Source of the DNA: Tipula vernalis
Taxonomy: Eukaryota; Arthropoda; Insecta; Diptera; Tipulidae
DNA: 64,000 nucleotides
Reading direction: 5' to 3'
NCBI GenBank assembly: GCA_958295665.1
Contig: OY282559.1
Location: 249,112,764-249,176,763, forward strand
This document shows positions 1 through 9,465 of this stretch, piece by piece. The first letter of the stretch is position 1; every line of letters starts with the position of its first letter. The notes under the pieces are model-generated. The model had not been told where the DNA came from. It ran no database searches and saw only the letters and a list, made by a program, of their open reading frames with translations. The position numbers and the translations under genes were made by a program.

Positions 1-1544
1 AAATCATCACCAATACCTTTAATTTATGGACAAAATGTGTTTATGAATTTTATTTTAATTAGTTTGTTGTAGTTGTAACAAATAATTTTTATTTTTGATG
101 CTCTCAGTTGAGAACTTGTAATGATTTTAACCAATTTATAGTTTTGGGGAAGGTGTTGCATCTATTGTGAAAATTTGAAAAATCAATACAACACAATTAG
201 AAAATTAATTAAATTAATTCAAGTCAATACAACACAATTAGAAAAGTAAGAAAATAGATTCTTTCACGTTCCTCTTTCCTTTGTTCCCACAAACACTAAG
301 AAAAATTAAGTTACGAAAGTGATACTATAACAATATGGGTGAGAATTAATTTTCTAGAAGTAGGTGAAATTACCGAAGTTTTCAAGAGACCACCAATTAA
401 TTTTCCAAAAAAAAATTTGCAGTTAACATTTCCTTCAGAGATACCTTTTTGGAATATTAAAGGCAGATCAAGGCTCATTAATTTTAGTCAAATTTTTTTT
501 ATGCAGCCAGTTTAGAACGGCTTACCACTTCATCTAGTTTAAAATATTTGCATAATTTCCAAATTTTATAAAAAAGTCATTATTTTAACCCATAAAACTA
601 GTATTTTATTATTAAATTTTTGTAATTTTCTAGCGCCGATACAAGCAGTGAATACCAAAACGAGTGTAACTTTAGAACCGCAACGTCGAATTTTCCCCAA
701 TGGCAGTTAATTTGGATGGTGACGGCGTAAAGGAGGGAGCAAAATGTGATCAAGAAGAAATTGTTCAATAATCGCACTTTTATGCAGTGCTTTTGTGAAT
801 GTAGAATATTATATTGGAAACGCCGCCCAAAATTAAAATTTCAGGTTTTAAAATATAATTTCTACCTTTAAGACAAAGAAATAATAAGTAACTGTATAAT
901 ATTTACTAAGTAACTGTAAAGCAACATAAATGATCACATTAGTCTCGTAGCTCTGGAGTTGCCATTCCAGTATGGGTAACCCTATCTGGTATTGCCAACT
1001 CCTTCATTGCTATGCTCAAGCCGCTCCGCCACGCCAAGGCTGTGATCTAGGAGGGTTGGGAAAAGAAAGGATAAAGTAGAAAGGAATTAAGGAATGGGAT
1101 AAGGATCTTCTGTAACAATTTCTTAACAATTCCGCCTAGCACACCTTCAAGTAAGTTGATCATAGATAATATTCAAAAAATTTGTGACTGTAAAATGCTT
1201 TTTCCAAAAAAAGCCAAGATAAATTATAAATGACGTGTTTAAATCTTAAACACGGGAAAGAATTTATTTTCGATTTGATTCTACCCAAAAAGTCATTATT
1301 TTATTATTTACAACGAATGAAAATAAATTATTTGCAAAATGAATTTAAATGGAACGATCATTGGTGCCACAATGTTCCATAACATTTCATCAGTTATGTT
1401 CTGTTCATCAATAAAAGAAACTTCGATTCCAAGAGTTTTGCTGTTATCCAAAACAAGAAGGAAACCAACCTAAATTAACGCTTTTGAGAACAAAAATTGA
1501 ACCTTGCAAAAATCTCCACTAAAATGGGTGTTATTACGCAAGCT
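1..1544. other. AT-rich intergenic DNA, no gene seen
   Basis: No reading frame or repeat family was recognised here. A somewhat GC-richer patch lies at about 925-1040; read on the minus strand its start resembles a Pol III A box, but no convincing B box follows, so it is not called as a SINE. Confidence 0.5.
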
Positions 1545-1763
1545 ATCACTTATGTCCATATTTATGAAAGATGCTAAATCGAAGTAGCACTTACATAAAT
1601 GAACATTTAACAATATTTTCGGCTACATTCATAATTTTGAATTGATATCAAGCAAGGAAAATTACAATTCAAAATTACAAATATATCCGACCATATTATC
1701 AGGCATGCATTTATGTAAGTGTACTACTTCGATTTAGTATTTTTCATAAATATGGGCATTAGC
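1545..1763. repeat. Hairpin (inverted-repeat) MITE-like sequence
   Basis: The arms at about 1545-1602 and 1707-1763 are reverse complements over some 55 bases with few mismatches. Both contain the word AAATCGAAGTAG followed by the TTACATAAATG/CATTTATGTAA pair. A second, inner inverted repeat (ATAATTTTGAATTG at 1631 and its complement at 1664) lies in the loop. It encodes nothing. The structure fits a small non-autonomous foldback element, but no target duplication could be assigned, so the family is unknown. Confidence 0.55.
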
Positions 1764-2019
1764 AAGAATGTGATTCCTATATAACACAACGTTTTTGTTT
1801 AAATCATTTTGAGGCTCAAAACAAACTATTATAGAAACGCTCAGTTTACTCTTCTTGAAAACGAATAGCTCTAGCAGATATCTTGTAAATGATGCTATTA
1901 AAGTACGTTGATTACCATAAAAATACCAAATAGGTCCGACATGTCAATATATTGTAGGCTTATAATTTGAGAATTTCGATAAAATAAATTTTATCTAATC
2001 TTCCCAGAATATATTGCCT

Positions 2020-2175
2020 ACAATATATTCCACGCAATACGCAAAACAATACGTGCCAGCAAATAATATCGGAAGAAGTCATAATGCTTTATTGACTTGC
2101 CGAGCATCAACATCCAAATATATGGGAACAATCTAAAATGAAATAGTAAAAGCAAATAAACGCTGCCTTAATCAA
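2020..2175 (+). pseudogene. Inverted partial copy of a MULE transposase 3' end
   Basis: Read on the plus strand, this stretch matches the C-terminal coding part of the MULE transposase at 2424-2600 on the minus strand. The translation NNIGRSHNALLTC corresponds to NNIEGWHNAFMRL of the intact copy, and TSKYMG to HPNIWK. In-frame stops and deletions show it is dead. It lies tail to tail with the intact gene and lacks the last roughly 45 codons of that gene. It is probably the remnant of a second copy, or of a long foldback arm of the same element. Confidence 0.65.
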
Positions 2176-2289
2176 TTTCATTCACTTCTAATATTCTATT
2201 GTAAAATAGTTCAAAATTTACCTAATTTACATTAAATAAATTTATCCTTACTTAATTAACAATAGATTACTAGAAGTGATTGAAAATGA
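2173..2289. repeat. Inverted repeat at the centre of the MULE tail-to-tail pair
   Basis: The arms at 2173-2201 and 2260-2289 are near-perfect reverse complements (TCAYTTCTA... pairing with ...TAGAAGTGA). They sit immediately downstream of the MULE stop codon and just inside the decayed inverted copy. They therefore look like the shared 3' non-coding sequence of the two copies rather than an independent element. Confidence 0.6.
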
Positions 2290-2297
2290 TCGAAGGT

Positions 2298-3716
2298 TTA
2301 CAGTGAAATGTTCACCGCCACATTGTGTAAATATGCGAGCTTGTCTGCGGTTGAGAAATACCGTGCAACGACATTTTTCAATCGCAAATTAAGGTCGCGA
2401 TACTTTTTTTTTGGCGGCGGCATTTCACTGCCAGCGTTTATTTGTTCGATTACCATTTCATTTGTTGATTGTTCCAATTGAAGTTTTGTTAAAAACTTCC
2501 ATATATTTGGATGTTGACAGCCTACAAGTCTCATAAAAGCATTATGCCATCCTTCAATATTATTGTTAGTTCTTGGCGCATTGTTTTGCGTGGAATCAAA
2601 ATGATTCCATGCGTGGATAGCATATCGAGGATTTCGTCTGTGTGGAGGCTCTTTGATACGATCATCGAGCGCTCCAACATAAAAATCCTCAAAATATGCT
2701 ATGACACTATCAGCACTAGATGGTATTTCGCCAGAGGCTTTTAACGCATCAAATACAGTAATGACATCATTTACAGGAACAAATGCTAAAGCCATAAGCA
2801 TTTTCAACTGAAGAGCAAACTCAGCGTTTGTATCGTAATTTGTTTTAAGCCCTTCGGACACAATTTTGCGATAAATATTCTGTCCGAAATGAAATAAACA
2901 AAAACGTTGTGTTACAGTAGGGAACACACTTCTTGCCGAATTTGTAATAGCTTGCTCAAAATCACTCATAATAGAGGTAGGATTTAAGCAAGGTCTTAAT
3001 TTTTTAAGTTCTTCAAAAACATTAGTATAGGTAATTTCCAACTTATTAGGGAGAAGAGCAAATACTAGAGGAATCGATTTCTTTTCTAATATTGCATGAA
3101 TAGAAAATAACTGATAAAATATCAAAGGAACAACCTTGTGCGTTCCATCAACGTACCATTCAGATGCATTTTGCAAATAATCTAAATTTCGGTCCGTTGT
3201 AAATATTAAAATTCGATTTTGAATAGGACCGGAATCGAAGAATAAAAACTTTTCACCGCGTTTCGATAATTTAAACACGTCAGGTATAACCATATCTTGC
3301 CTTGATAAGGGCAAAGCGATTTTACAATCACGAATATTTTGAATCGTTCTAGTCATCGAACTAGTTGACGGCATGCAGGAGGCAATTGATAAGGGAATTG
3401 TTACAGAATTAAGGGAAATAATTTCGCGGGTGGGAAGGGTAGATTCTGAAGCAAGTTCTTTAAGGGAATTAAGGGATCGAACTGCTTCAGTTTGTGCCGC
3501 ATCTGGCACATGACCAGAATGGTCTTCGACGACCATCGCTACATTGTTGTCGGTGTGTACTCGCCCATTGCAGCTTAGCTTCTGGTAATGAGTACACCGC
3601 CAGTAGGTTTTTGTTTTGTATTGCTTATCTTTGTAGTATTGAAACCCCTCAAATAATAAAATTTTTTTATTCTTTTCAGAGTTTAGTATTTGAAAACTCA
3701 TTATGAATATAAACAA
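2298..3716 (-). CDS. FLYWCH-type MULE transposase
   Basis: This is a 472-residue uninterrupted frame. An N-terminal FLYWCH zinc finger spans about residues 20-70, with YWRC at 38-41, a second Cys at 49 and the HxxH pair at 66/69; in this family it binds DNA at the element ends. A MULE transposase core follows: WYVDGTHK (D190), SDFEQA (D252), the CLFHF segment at 273-277, and NNNIEGWHNAF (E388), giving a complete D-D-E set. The start could be Met-1 or Met-6; both precede the finger. The length suits a single-exon insect MULE. An inverted, decayed partial copy lies directly downstream. No long TIR beyond the gene's 5' end was found, so the element's outer limits are unknown. It could still be a domesticated gene, but the neighbourhood argues for a transposon. 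Confidence 0.85.
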   Translation of the reverse strand: MFIFIMSFQILNSEKNKKILLFEGFQYYKDKQYKTKTYWRCTHYQKLSCNGRVHTDNNVAMVVEDHSGHVPDAAQTEAVRSLNSLKELASESTLPTREIISLNSVTIPLSIASCMPSTSSMTRTIQNIRDCKIALPLSRQDMVIPDVFKLSKRGEKFLFFDSGPIQNRILIFTTDRNLDYLQNASEWYVDGTHKVVPLIFYQLFSIHAILEKKSIPLVFALLPNKLEITYTNVFEELKKLRPCLNPTSIMSDFEQAITNSARSVFPTVTQRFCLFHFGQNIYRKIVSEGLKTNYDTNAEFALQLKMLMALAFVPVNDVITVFDALKASGEIPSSADSVIAYFEDFYVGALDDRIKEPPHRRNPRYAIHAWNHFDSTQNNAPRTNNNIEGWHNAFMRLVGCQHPNIWKFLTKLQLEQSTNEMVIEQINAGSEMPPPKKKYRDLNLRLKNVVARYFSTADKLAYLHNVAVNISL

Positions 3717-4116
3717 AAATTTTAAAAAGGGAGAAAAAGGAAAAAAAAAATAACTGACAAATCAAAATTAACCTAAATTAAAAAAAAGGAATTAAAAAAT
3801 ACCAAATTTTCATATATGAAAAATAATAAAAAAGTGAAAAGAAGTACCTAAATTAAAAGAAAAGGAAATTATAAAATGTCAAATTTAGATGGAAAATAAT
3901 GAACAAGTGAAGTAGTATTCACCAAACCCAAAAATCGAAAGTAATAATATCTATTAGTAATTTCAATGAATCAAGAAAATCGCATTATTTGAAATAAAAA
4001 TATTTGTTTTAATTCAAAGTTTTACATGCAGGAAGTGGAAATATACTCGTTTATACATTATACATTATGCTGAATACAATAGAGAAAAGAGAATTCACAC
4101 AGGTTTTGATAATATA
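3717..4116. other. AT-rich non-coding DNA upstream of the MULE gene
   Basis: No gene was seen. The short phrase AAAATACCAAATTTTC/AAATGTCAAATTTAG recurs at about 3797 and 3875, suggesting a diverged short tandem duplication. No promoter could be assigned with confidence. Confidence 0.4.
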
Positions 4117-4160
4117 CCCAAACCAACAAAAATGTATAAACATTTTTGTTGGTTTTGGGG
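4117..4160. repeat. Palindrome built from two copies of a transposon end
   Basis: CCAACAAAAATGT is followed, after a few central bases, by its complement ACATTTTTGTTGG and the flank GGTTTTGG. The half-sequence is the same as the TIR of the 7465-8258 element. There is no room for any interior, so this is an end-to-end fusion of two TIRs. Confidence 0.75.
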
Positions 4161-4254
4161 AAACACAAAGCCTACGAAAATTCTCTCTCTCGTTATAATA
4201 CAGCCGACTAACATTTTTTTAAATGTTTTAATAGTGTAGTTTTCCTAACTGACA

Positions 4255-4295
4255 AAAAACCAACAAAAATGTCTATACATTTTTGTTGGTTTTGA
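4255..4295. repeat. Second palindrome built from the same transposon end
   Basis: AACCAACAAAAATGT, the spacer CTAT, then ACATTTTTGTTGGTTTTG. It is nearly perfect and of the same type as the palindrome about 100 bases to the left. The 95 bases between the two palindromes hold no recognisable sequence. Confidence 0.75.
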
Positions 4296-6150
4296 TTATA
4301 TAAAAAATCAAAGTATTTGAAAAGATCTTTACGTATGTATGTTTGTCATGTAGTATTACATTAGTGTTGGTATTGGTTGAATTTTTAACTGAAAATTTTT
4401 AAATTATCCGCCCTGTGTAAGAGAGAACGGGAAAACTGCTTTAATTAAACTTCCAGAATAAAATTAATAAAACATGTCGCCTAAGTTAATTTAGAATGTC
4501 TTGGCATTTTAGGAGAAATATAGAAACCATATTTCTATTTACAAAAATGTAATATAAATTACAATATACATAATCATATAACTAGTACATAACACGGATA
4601 CTGTAATCCAAAACCAATACATATTTATATCTAAACGTAAAGAGAATAAGGTATAAAGTATTTTATACAATTAATATAATAAGAGATAAATATATAGAAC
4701 ATAAATGTCCCTGTCGCTCCTTTGAATTTCATAAGTAGAAAAATAAATCTGCTAAAAAACGTAAATGATCCAAATAAATCGTATGATATATTATTTTCGA
4801 AAAACCAAGGTCATTCACGCATATTCCAAAATAAAAACAAAATTTTGTTTATTTATCAATGAAAGACGAGTAATACTAATACAACAGAACCAGCTCTCAT
4901 ATCGCTTTATATTTATACATATTACATCGCAATCATATTGTAAAATTGAACAGATACCAAATTTTGTATACAGGAAGAATCTGATTTATGTATCTCCTAT
5001 TGACGTAAAATTTATTCCCAAATATGTATTTTTAAATTACTGCACTCGATCATGAATATCAATTCTGATTGAATATTACAGAATTGAAATTTAAGTTAAT
5101 TACCTATGGAAAATGAATAAAGTGAAAATATGCATTACGTAAGTATTTTCTTTTCTGTCATTTAGTCATTCGCCTTTTATATAATTTTAAATTCCTTACT
5201 TTTGATTTGTTGCCTTTATCTGAAATCTAATGAATTTTAAATATATCAATTCGCAATTGCAACAAATTAGTTTGTTATTACATTTGTACATAAACAAAAC
5301 TTCGTTGTATTTGTTTTGCTTAAAAAAAGATGAATGCACTCACAAATAGATTCAATTTGTTTTATTACTCTTCCTTTTCTATTTTTGTAGAAAACGAGAG
5401 GACGGCAAAAGCGCCTAAGTAGAGTACATACACATAGCCAAGTAAAAATTAAAAACCTCGTGTTCTGTATTTGTTGAAAACATCTACAATTATAAATTGT
5501 ACAAATGTGCATATTCATTCGGATTTTTTTATGTGTCAAGGTTGTTTACTTATTTGTTATTCCTGATGTTTCGAACATTCAATTTTTGTTTCAATTTCTG
5601 TGTTATTTAATTATAGGATGTTTTGTTGTTTTATTTATTTATTTTTTTTGACTGTGTATTTAAAAATTACAACGGAAAAACATTTAAATAGTAAACGATG
5701 TCGTCGTATACGCGTAGCATTCATGCACAAATGTTAGGTTACATTATTAATCATTCTAAAATTATTTATGCAACACGATAATTCAATCTTCATTTTACAT
5801 ACTATATACGCTTTTCTGCCGAAAACGATCGCAACATTATTTTAAATGTGACAACGACAATAGAGCAACCAACCAAGCTCGTGGTCGAAGAATATAAACT
5901 CGAATACAATTTTTGGGTTTCGCTTGCTCTCTATTGCATAGTTTGACCTTGACTTTTTAACCTATCTCTTAACTATTTATCGTAACTATTTGTGCATTAG
6001 ATTTAAAAATGATAATAGATTGGATGTAAATATCAAAATTGCAAACGAAATACAATACAATTTGAAAAATAAAAATTTAGGCGAATGGAATGGTAATGAA
6101 ACGATCGTTATTGTTTAATATACACACATACTGTTATAACTCAATCAACT
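4296..6150. other. AT-rich intergenic DNA, no gene seen
   Basis: Several short open frames occur, but none carries a recognisable domain, and the base composition is that of bulk AT-rich DNA. Nothing else is supported here. Confidence 0.45.
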
Positions 6151-6593
6151 GTGGCCCTATTCTGGCTATTCCTTGGGAATTGGGAAAAATATTGCTATAT
6201 TACCAAACTTCAATAATTTTCAATTTTTTATTCGCCAATTTCCAAAAGTGTATTCTGGCTTAATTGGGAATTAACCAATGGGAAAAAACACTATTTCAAA
6301 CTCTGCAGCCGCCATTATTTAAAAATTTTATTTTCTACATACTTTACCGATACTAAGTTGTAAATAAAATAATGAAAATATACAAAACAGCCAGTTTCTT
6401 CTTATTCCAAAAAAAAAAAAAAAATTGGGAAAAATAAACGTCAAAACTTACATAAAATGGAATTATTTTTTCCCTACATTAAAAATTCCCAATCGCCAGC
6501 ATACACTTTTGGAAAAAATAATTCCAAACTGCTAGAATACTGTCAAAATAGTTCAATTCCCAATTCCCAGGGAATAGCCAGAATAGGCCACTG
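6151..6593. mobile_element. Non-autonomous TIR element of about 440 bp
   Basis: The left end GTGGCCCTATTCTGGCTATT and the right end (its complement, ...AATAGCCAGAATAGGCCAC) form a TIR of about 35 bases. Matching subterminal blocks follow: CCAAAAGTGTATTCTGGC at about 6242 pairs with its complement near 6500. A 14-base A run lies near 6410-6423. It codes for no transposase. A 3-bp CTG flank on both sides is a possible target duplication, which would suit a 3-bp-TSD superfamily such as PIF/Harbinger, but the register is ambiguous. Confidence 0.7.
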
Positions 6594-6825
6594 GTTTCTA
6601 AACAGCACGCTCGTACAAGAGAGTTTGGTTATTGTCTTGCTTATTATTGTTTCGTTCATTCATAAAATTTGGTTTACTACTCATATAAAATCTCGTTTGT
6701 TATTCCTTCAAAGTGCAACAATGACAGGAACATAATTAAAATTATGTATTGGTGTTTCTGCATTGGCAGGCATGATACAAGCAACATACAATTATCTAAT
6801 TTGGTGGTTCAAATGCCATTTTAAT

Positions 6826-6905
6826 AGACCTGTTTCCCTAAAAAAATTTGACATGTAAATCAGGGATCGTAGGTGGTCCGAACTAAAAATTAATGTTATA
6901 GAAAA
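6826..6905 (+). repeat. Dispersed repeat shared with 23357-23440
   Basis: About 80 bases starting AATAGACCTGTTTCCC and including ACTAAAAATTAATGTT recur with few changes at 23357-23440. The second copy starts the region that leads into a large inverted repeat, so this may be one terminus of an element family. No coding content. Confidence 0.6.
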
Positions 6906-7100
6906 AAAATTAATGAATTAATTTATTATTTTTAATAATCATGTTGATGGTCTTTACAGTAAAACTTTTACGGTCAAGGTACCTGATCAAGCATTATATC
7001 GTGAGTATATGTACGTTGTAACACAAGAATACTACATTTAATCAATTACATGGGATCACTACAGTTTCCTTTTTCCCTAGAGTTATAAGTATCATCTGTT

Positions 7101-7138
7101 GATAGCAAAAATGTTTATACATTTTTGATGGTTTTGGG
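7101..7138. repeat. Third, imperfect TIR-TIR palindrome
   Basis: GCAAAAATGTTTATACATTTTTG with flanking TAG/ATGGTTTTGGG has the same design as the palindromes at 4117 and 4255, but more mismatches. Confidence 0.6.
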
Positions 7139-7464
7139 TCATATGGTTTGTTGTTTTTTATTTATATTTTATTGCTTTGACCTACTTTTAAACTTTAAAA
7201 GGCAACACGTTATTGATCATACATATGTATGTATATGTGCGGTTTATATTTAATATGTTTATACACCTTTGTTGTGGATATGTTTCCTCTTTCTTTCCTA
7301 ATTTTTGCATTAGAATAACAAAAAATATTATACATAATAACAAAAGAAGAAATCAGTATATATGATTGTCCTTTTTTTTCATTACCAATATGATTAATAC
7401 TCAGCTTATGAATCACTTACCCACATACAAACGTCTATAATGAAAAACAAAATATTAATAGGAT

Positions 7465-8258
7465 CAAAACCAACAAAAATGTTTATACGGCGTCTCGTTC
7501 GCACTTTCAAAAACATCTAAAATTCAAAGCCGAACTATACAAAATTTAAAGGTACAAAGTAAGGCCATAGTGTTAGTTGTGTACATATAAGCCTTCAATA
7601 AAAATAACAACCAACCCTAATCTAATTTGTTTTAGTTTTTTTCTATGAAATATGAAAGAAAAAAAAATACATAAGAAACAACAACAATTTACATTGCGGC
7701 AATGTGTATGTTTCTTAGAACAACAAAATAAATTATAACAACAATCAGCATACAGGTAACCCTCGAAGAACACGGTACTTGAAGAACACGAGTTTCGAAG
7801 ATCACGGATACCTTCCCCCGAATTACACGATTTTCGAGTTATTCTTTTAAAAAAGATTAAAATACTATGTATTCTCTTGCTCACGCTTCACAAAAAAAAA
7901 AAATAAAAATAAAAATCGTTTCATGTTTTCATTCGTTGTGTTCCTTGTTTTTTATAGTTTTGAACAACACGGTTTTAAACAACACGAAACGAATTAATCG
8001 TGTTCTTCGGGGGGTACCTGTATTTTGTTTAGAAAAAATTGTAATGTATAGTATGGATATAAAGATGTTTTTGGCTCTTTACAGTTTTACACAGATCATA
8101 TCAAGAATATTTTTGAGATTTTGTCATATAATATTTTAACAACAACAAAACCGATTTTTTCGGATTGTGTATATGTACATATATACAAATATAGTGTACT
8201 TTTTTATATCTTAAGTGTTTGTACTATTTGGCTTGTGTAGACATTTTTGTTGGTTTTG
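7465..8258. mobile_element. 794-bp TIR element with 7-bp target duplication
   Basis: It begins CAAAACCAACAAAAATGT and ends with the reverse complement ACATTTTTGTTGGTTTTG; the TIRs are about 24 bases. ATAGGAT flanks both ends exactly (7458-7464 and 8259-8265). A 7-bp duplication and CA...TG termini are known for the 1360/Hoppel/Galileo branch of the P superfamily, so that assignment is a reasonable inference. No transposase is encoded. A Tigger-like MITE sits inside at 7753-8020. TIR-only palindromes of the same family lie at 4117, 4255 and 7101. Confidence 0.8.
7753..8020. mobile_element. Nested Tigger/pogo-like MITE (268 bp)
   Basis: The TIRs are CAGGTAACCCTCGAAGAACA on the left and the complement of CAGGTACCCCCCGAAGAACA on the right. 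The dinucleotide TA lies immediately outside both ends (7751-7752 and 8021-8022), as expected for Tc1/mariner/pogo insertions. Subterminal repeats of the type GAAGAACACGG and GAACAACACGG recur on both sides. There is no coding capacity. Confidence 0.8.
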
Positions 8259-8265
8259 ATAGGAT

Positions 8266-9465
8266 TGAATACGATTTTGTTTGTTCCGTAAAAAATTCAT
8301 ATTCTACCTATTTATAACTATATTTCATTAACAATACATATTCCTATATTTACCGACAAAAATTATAGGAATAAACCTTTTCATCACATATTAAGATATG
8401 ATGCTATCAGTTTTTTATGAAAAATATTTTTTCGACCAAAAATTAAAAGTTTATTGTTTTTTAAAAAATTTATTTTTTATTTTTTAAATATAAATCGGGA
8501 TGTAATTGGAAATACGAGAGTTTTTATTATGTAATATTATGTAGGTATGTACCCTGTAATCAGCGTTGCCAACTATTTTTTACGAAAAATTGAAGAAAAA
8601 TCTGAATTTCGAGTGAAAAAACTGATTACCTACACAAAGTTTAGAAAATAAAAAACTGACCGACGAGAAAAAATCAATTTTTTTAATAAATTAGTAAATT
8701 GCTATTTTGTGGTTTGTAATTTTAATTAAAATTTATATAGGGATTAATTATTTTCGTTTAAAATAAATTAACGGCCATTGTTTCTATACGCAAAAATTGA
8801 CACCAGATGTACCGCTGAATCGCCCGAAATCAGAGGTTCGCGGCGTCTCTTTCCTCACCGTATGATTACGTCATTGCGATAATATTATGCGTGAGACATG
8901 AAGCAATGTAATCGTATATCTAAATTAAAGGTAATGGTTATTGCTGATGAGTAATTGCCCCCGACCAACGGCAACATTTCATATTGCCAACTTTCCGGAC
9001 ATGGGGCTCTGAAGTATAGGACATTATCAATCATGTCAAAACTCTGTTGTAATATCAAAGAGAGAAAAATAGCTTACTTTCCTTGATATTACCTTAAAAA
9101 TTGAAAAAATTAAAACGAATTGACAGAAAATTAAATAGAAAATGCGCAAAAGTTGATTAGGGTAAAAATGGACATTAGCTGATTTTGTTTAAAAATCATC
9201 GTATTATTAATGTTATTTGTAACATGATTTTGCAAACAAATAGTATTAATTAAATATATTAAACAAAATTTTATTGTTTATCGTTTCCATTGATAATGGA
9301 TTATAGTGCTTATTTACTTAAATTGGGCTAATCAGAGAAAGGATGTTACTTTGAAAAAATTCTTAAAACGTTAGTGTTGGTACCATATGCTGCTAATCTA
9401 CCTAATTAGCCTAGAGATTGTCGTTGCTTAAAGAATTCATTAAAAGGTGCCCATTACTAAATACA
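8266..9465. other. AT-rich intergenic DNA, no gene seen
   Basis: No domain-bearing frame was found. A short GC-richer patch occurs at about 8810-8870. The last part, from about 9400, already resembles a diverged start of the tandem array that follows. Confidence 0.4.

Noticed and set aside
925..1040. Possible tRNA-derived SINE or tRNA on the minus strand (GGCGTGGCGGAGCGG resembles an A box)
   Set aside because: No proper B box, no cloverleaf pairing and no poly(A) or repeat copy in the window support it.
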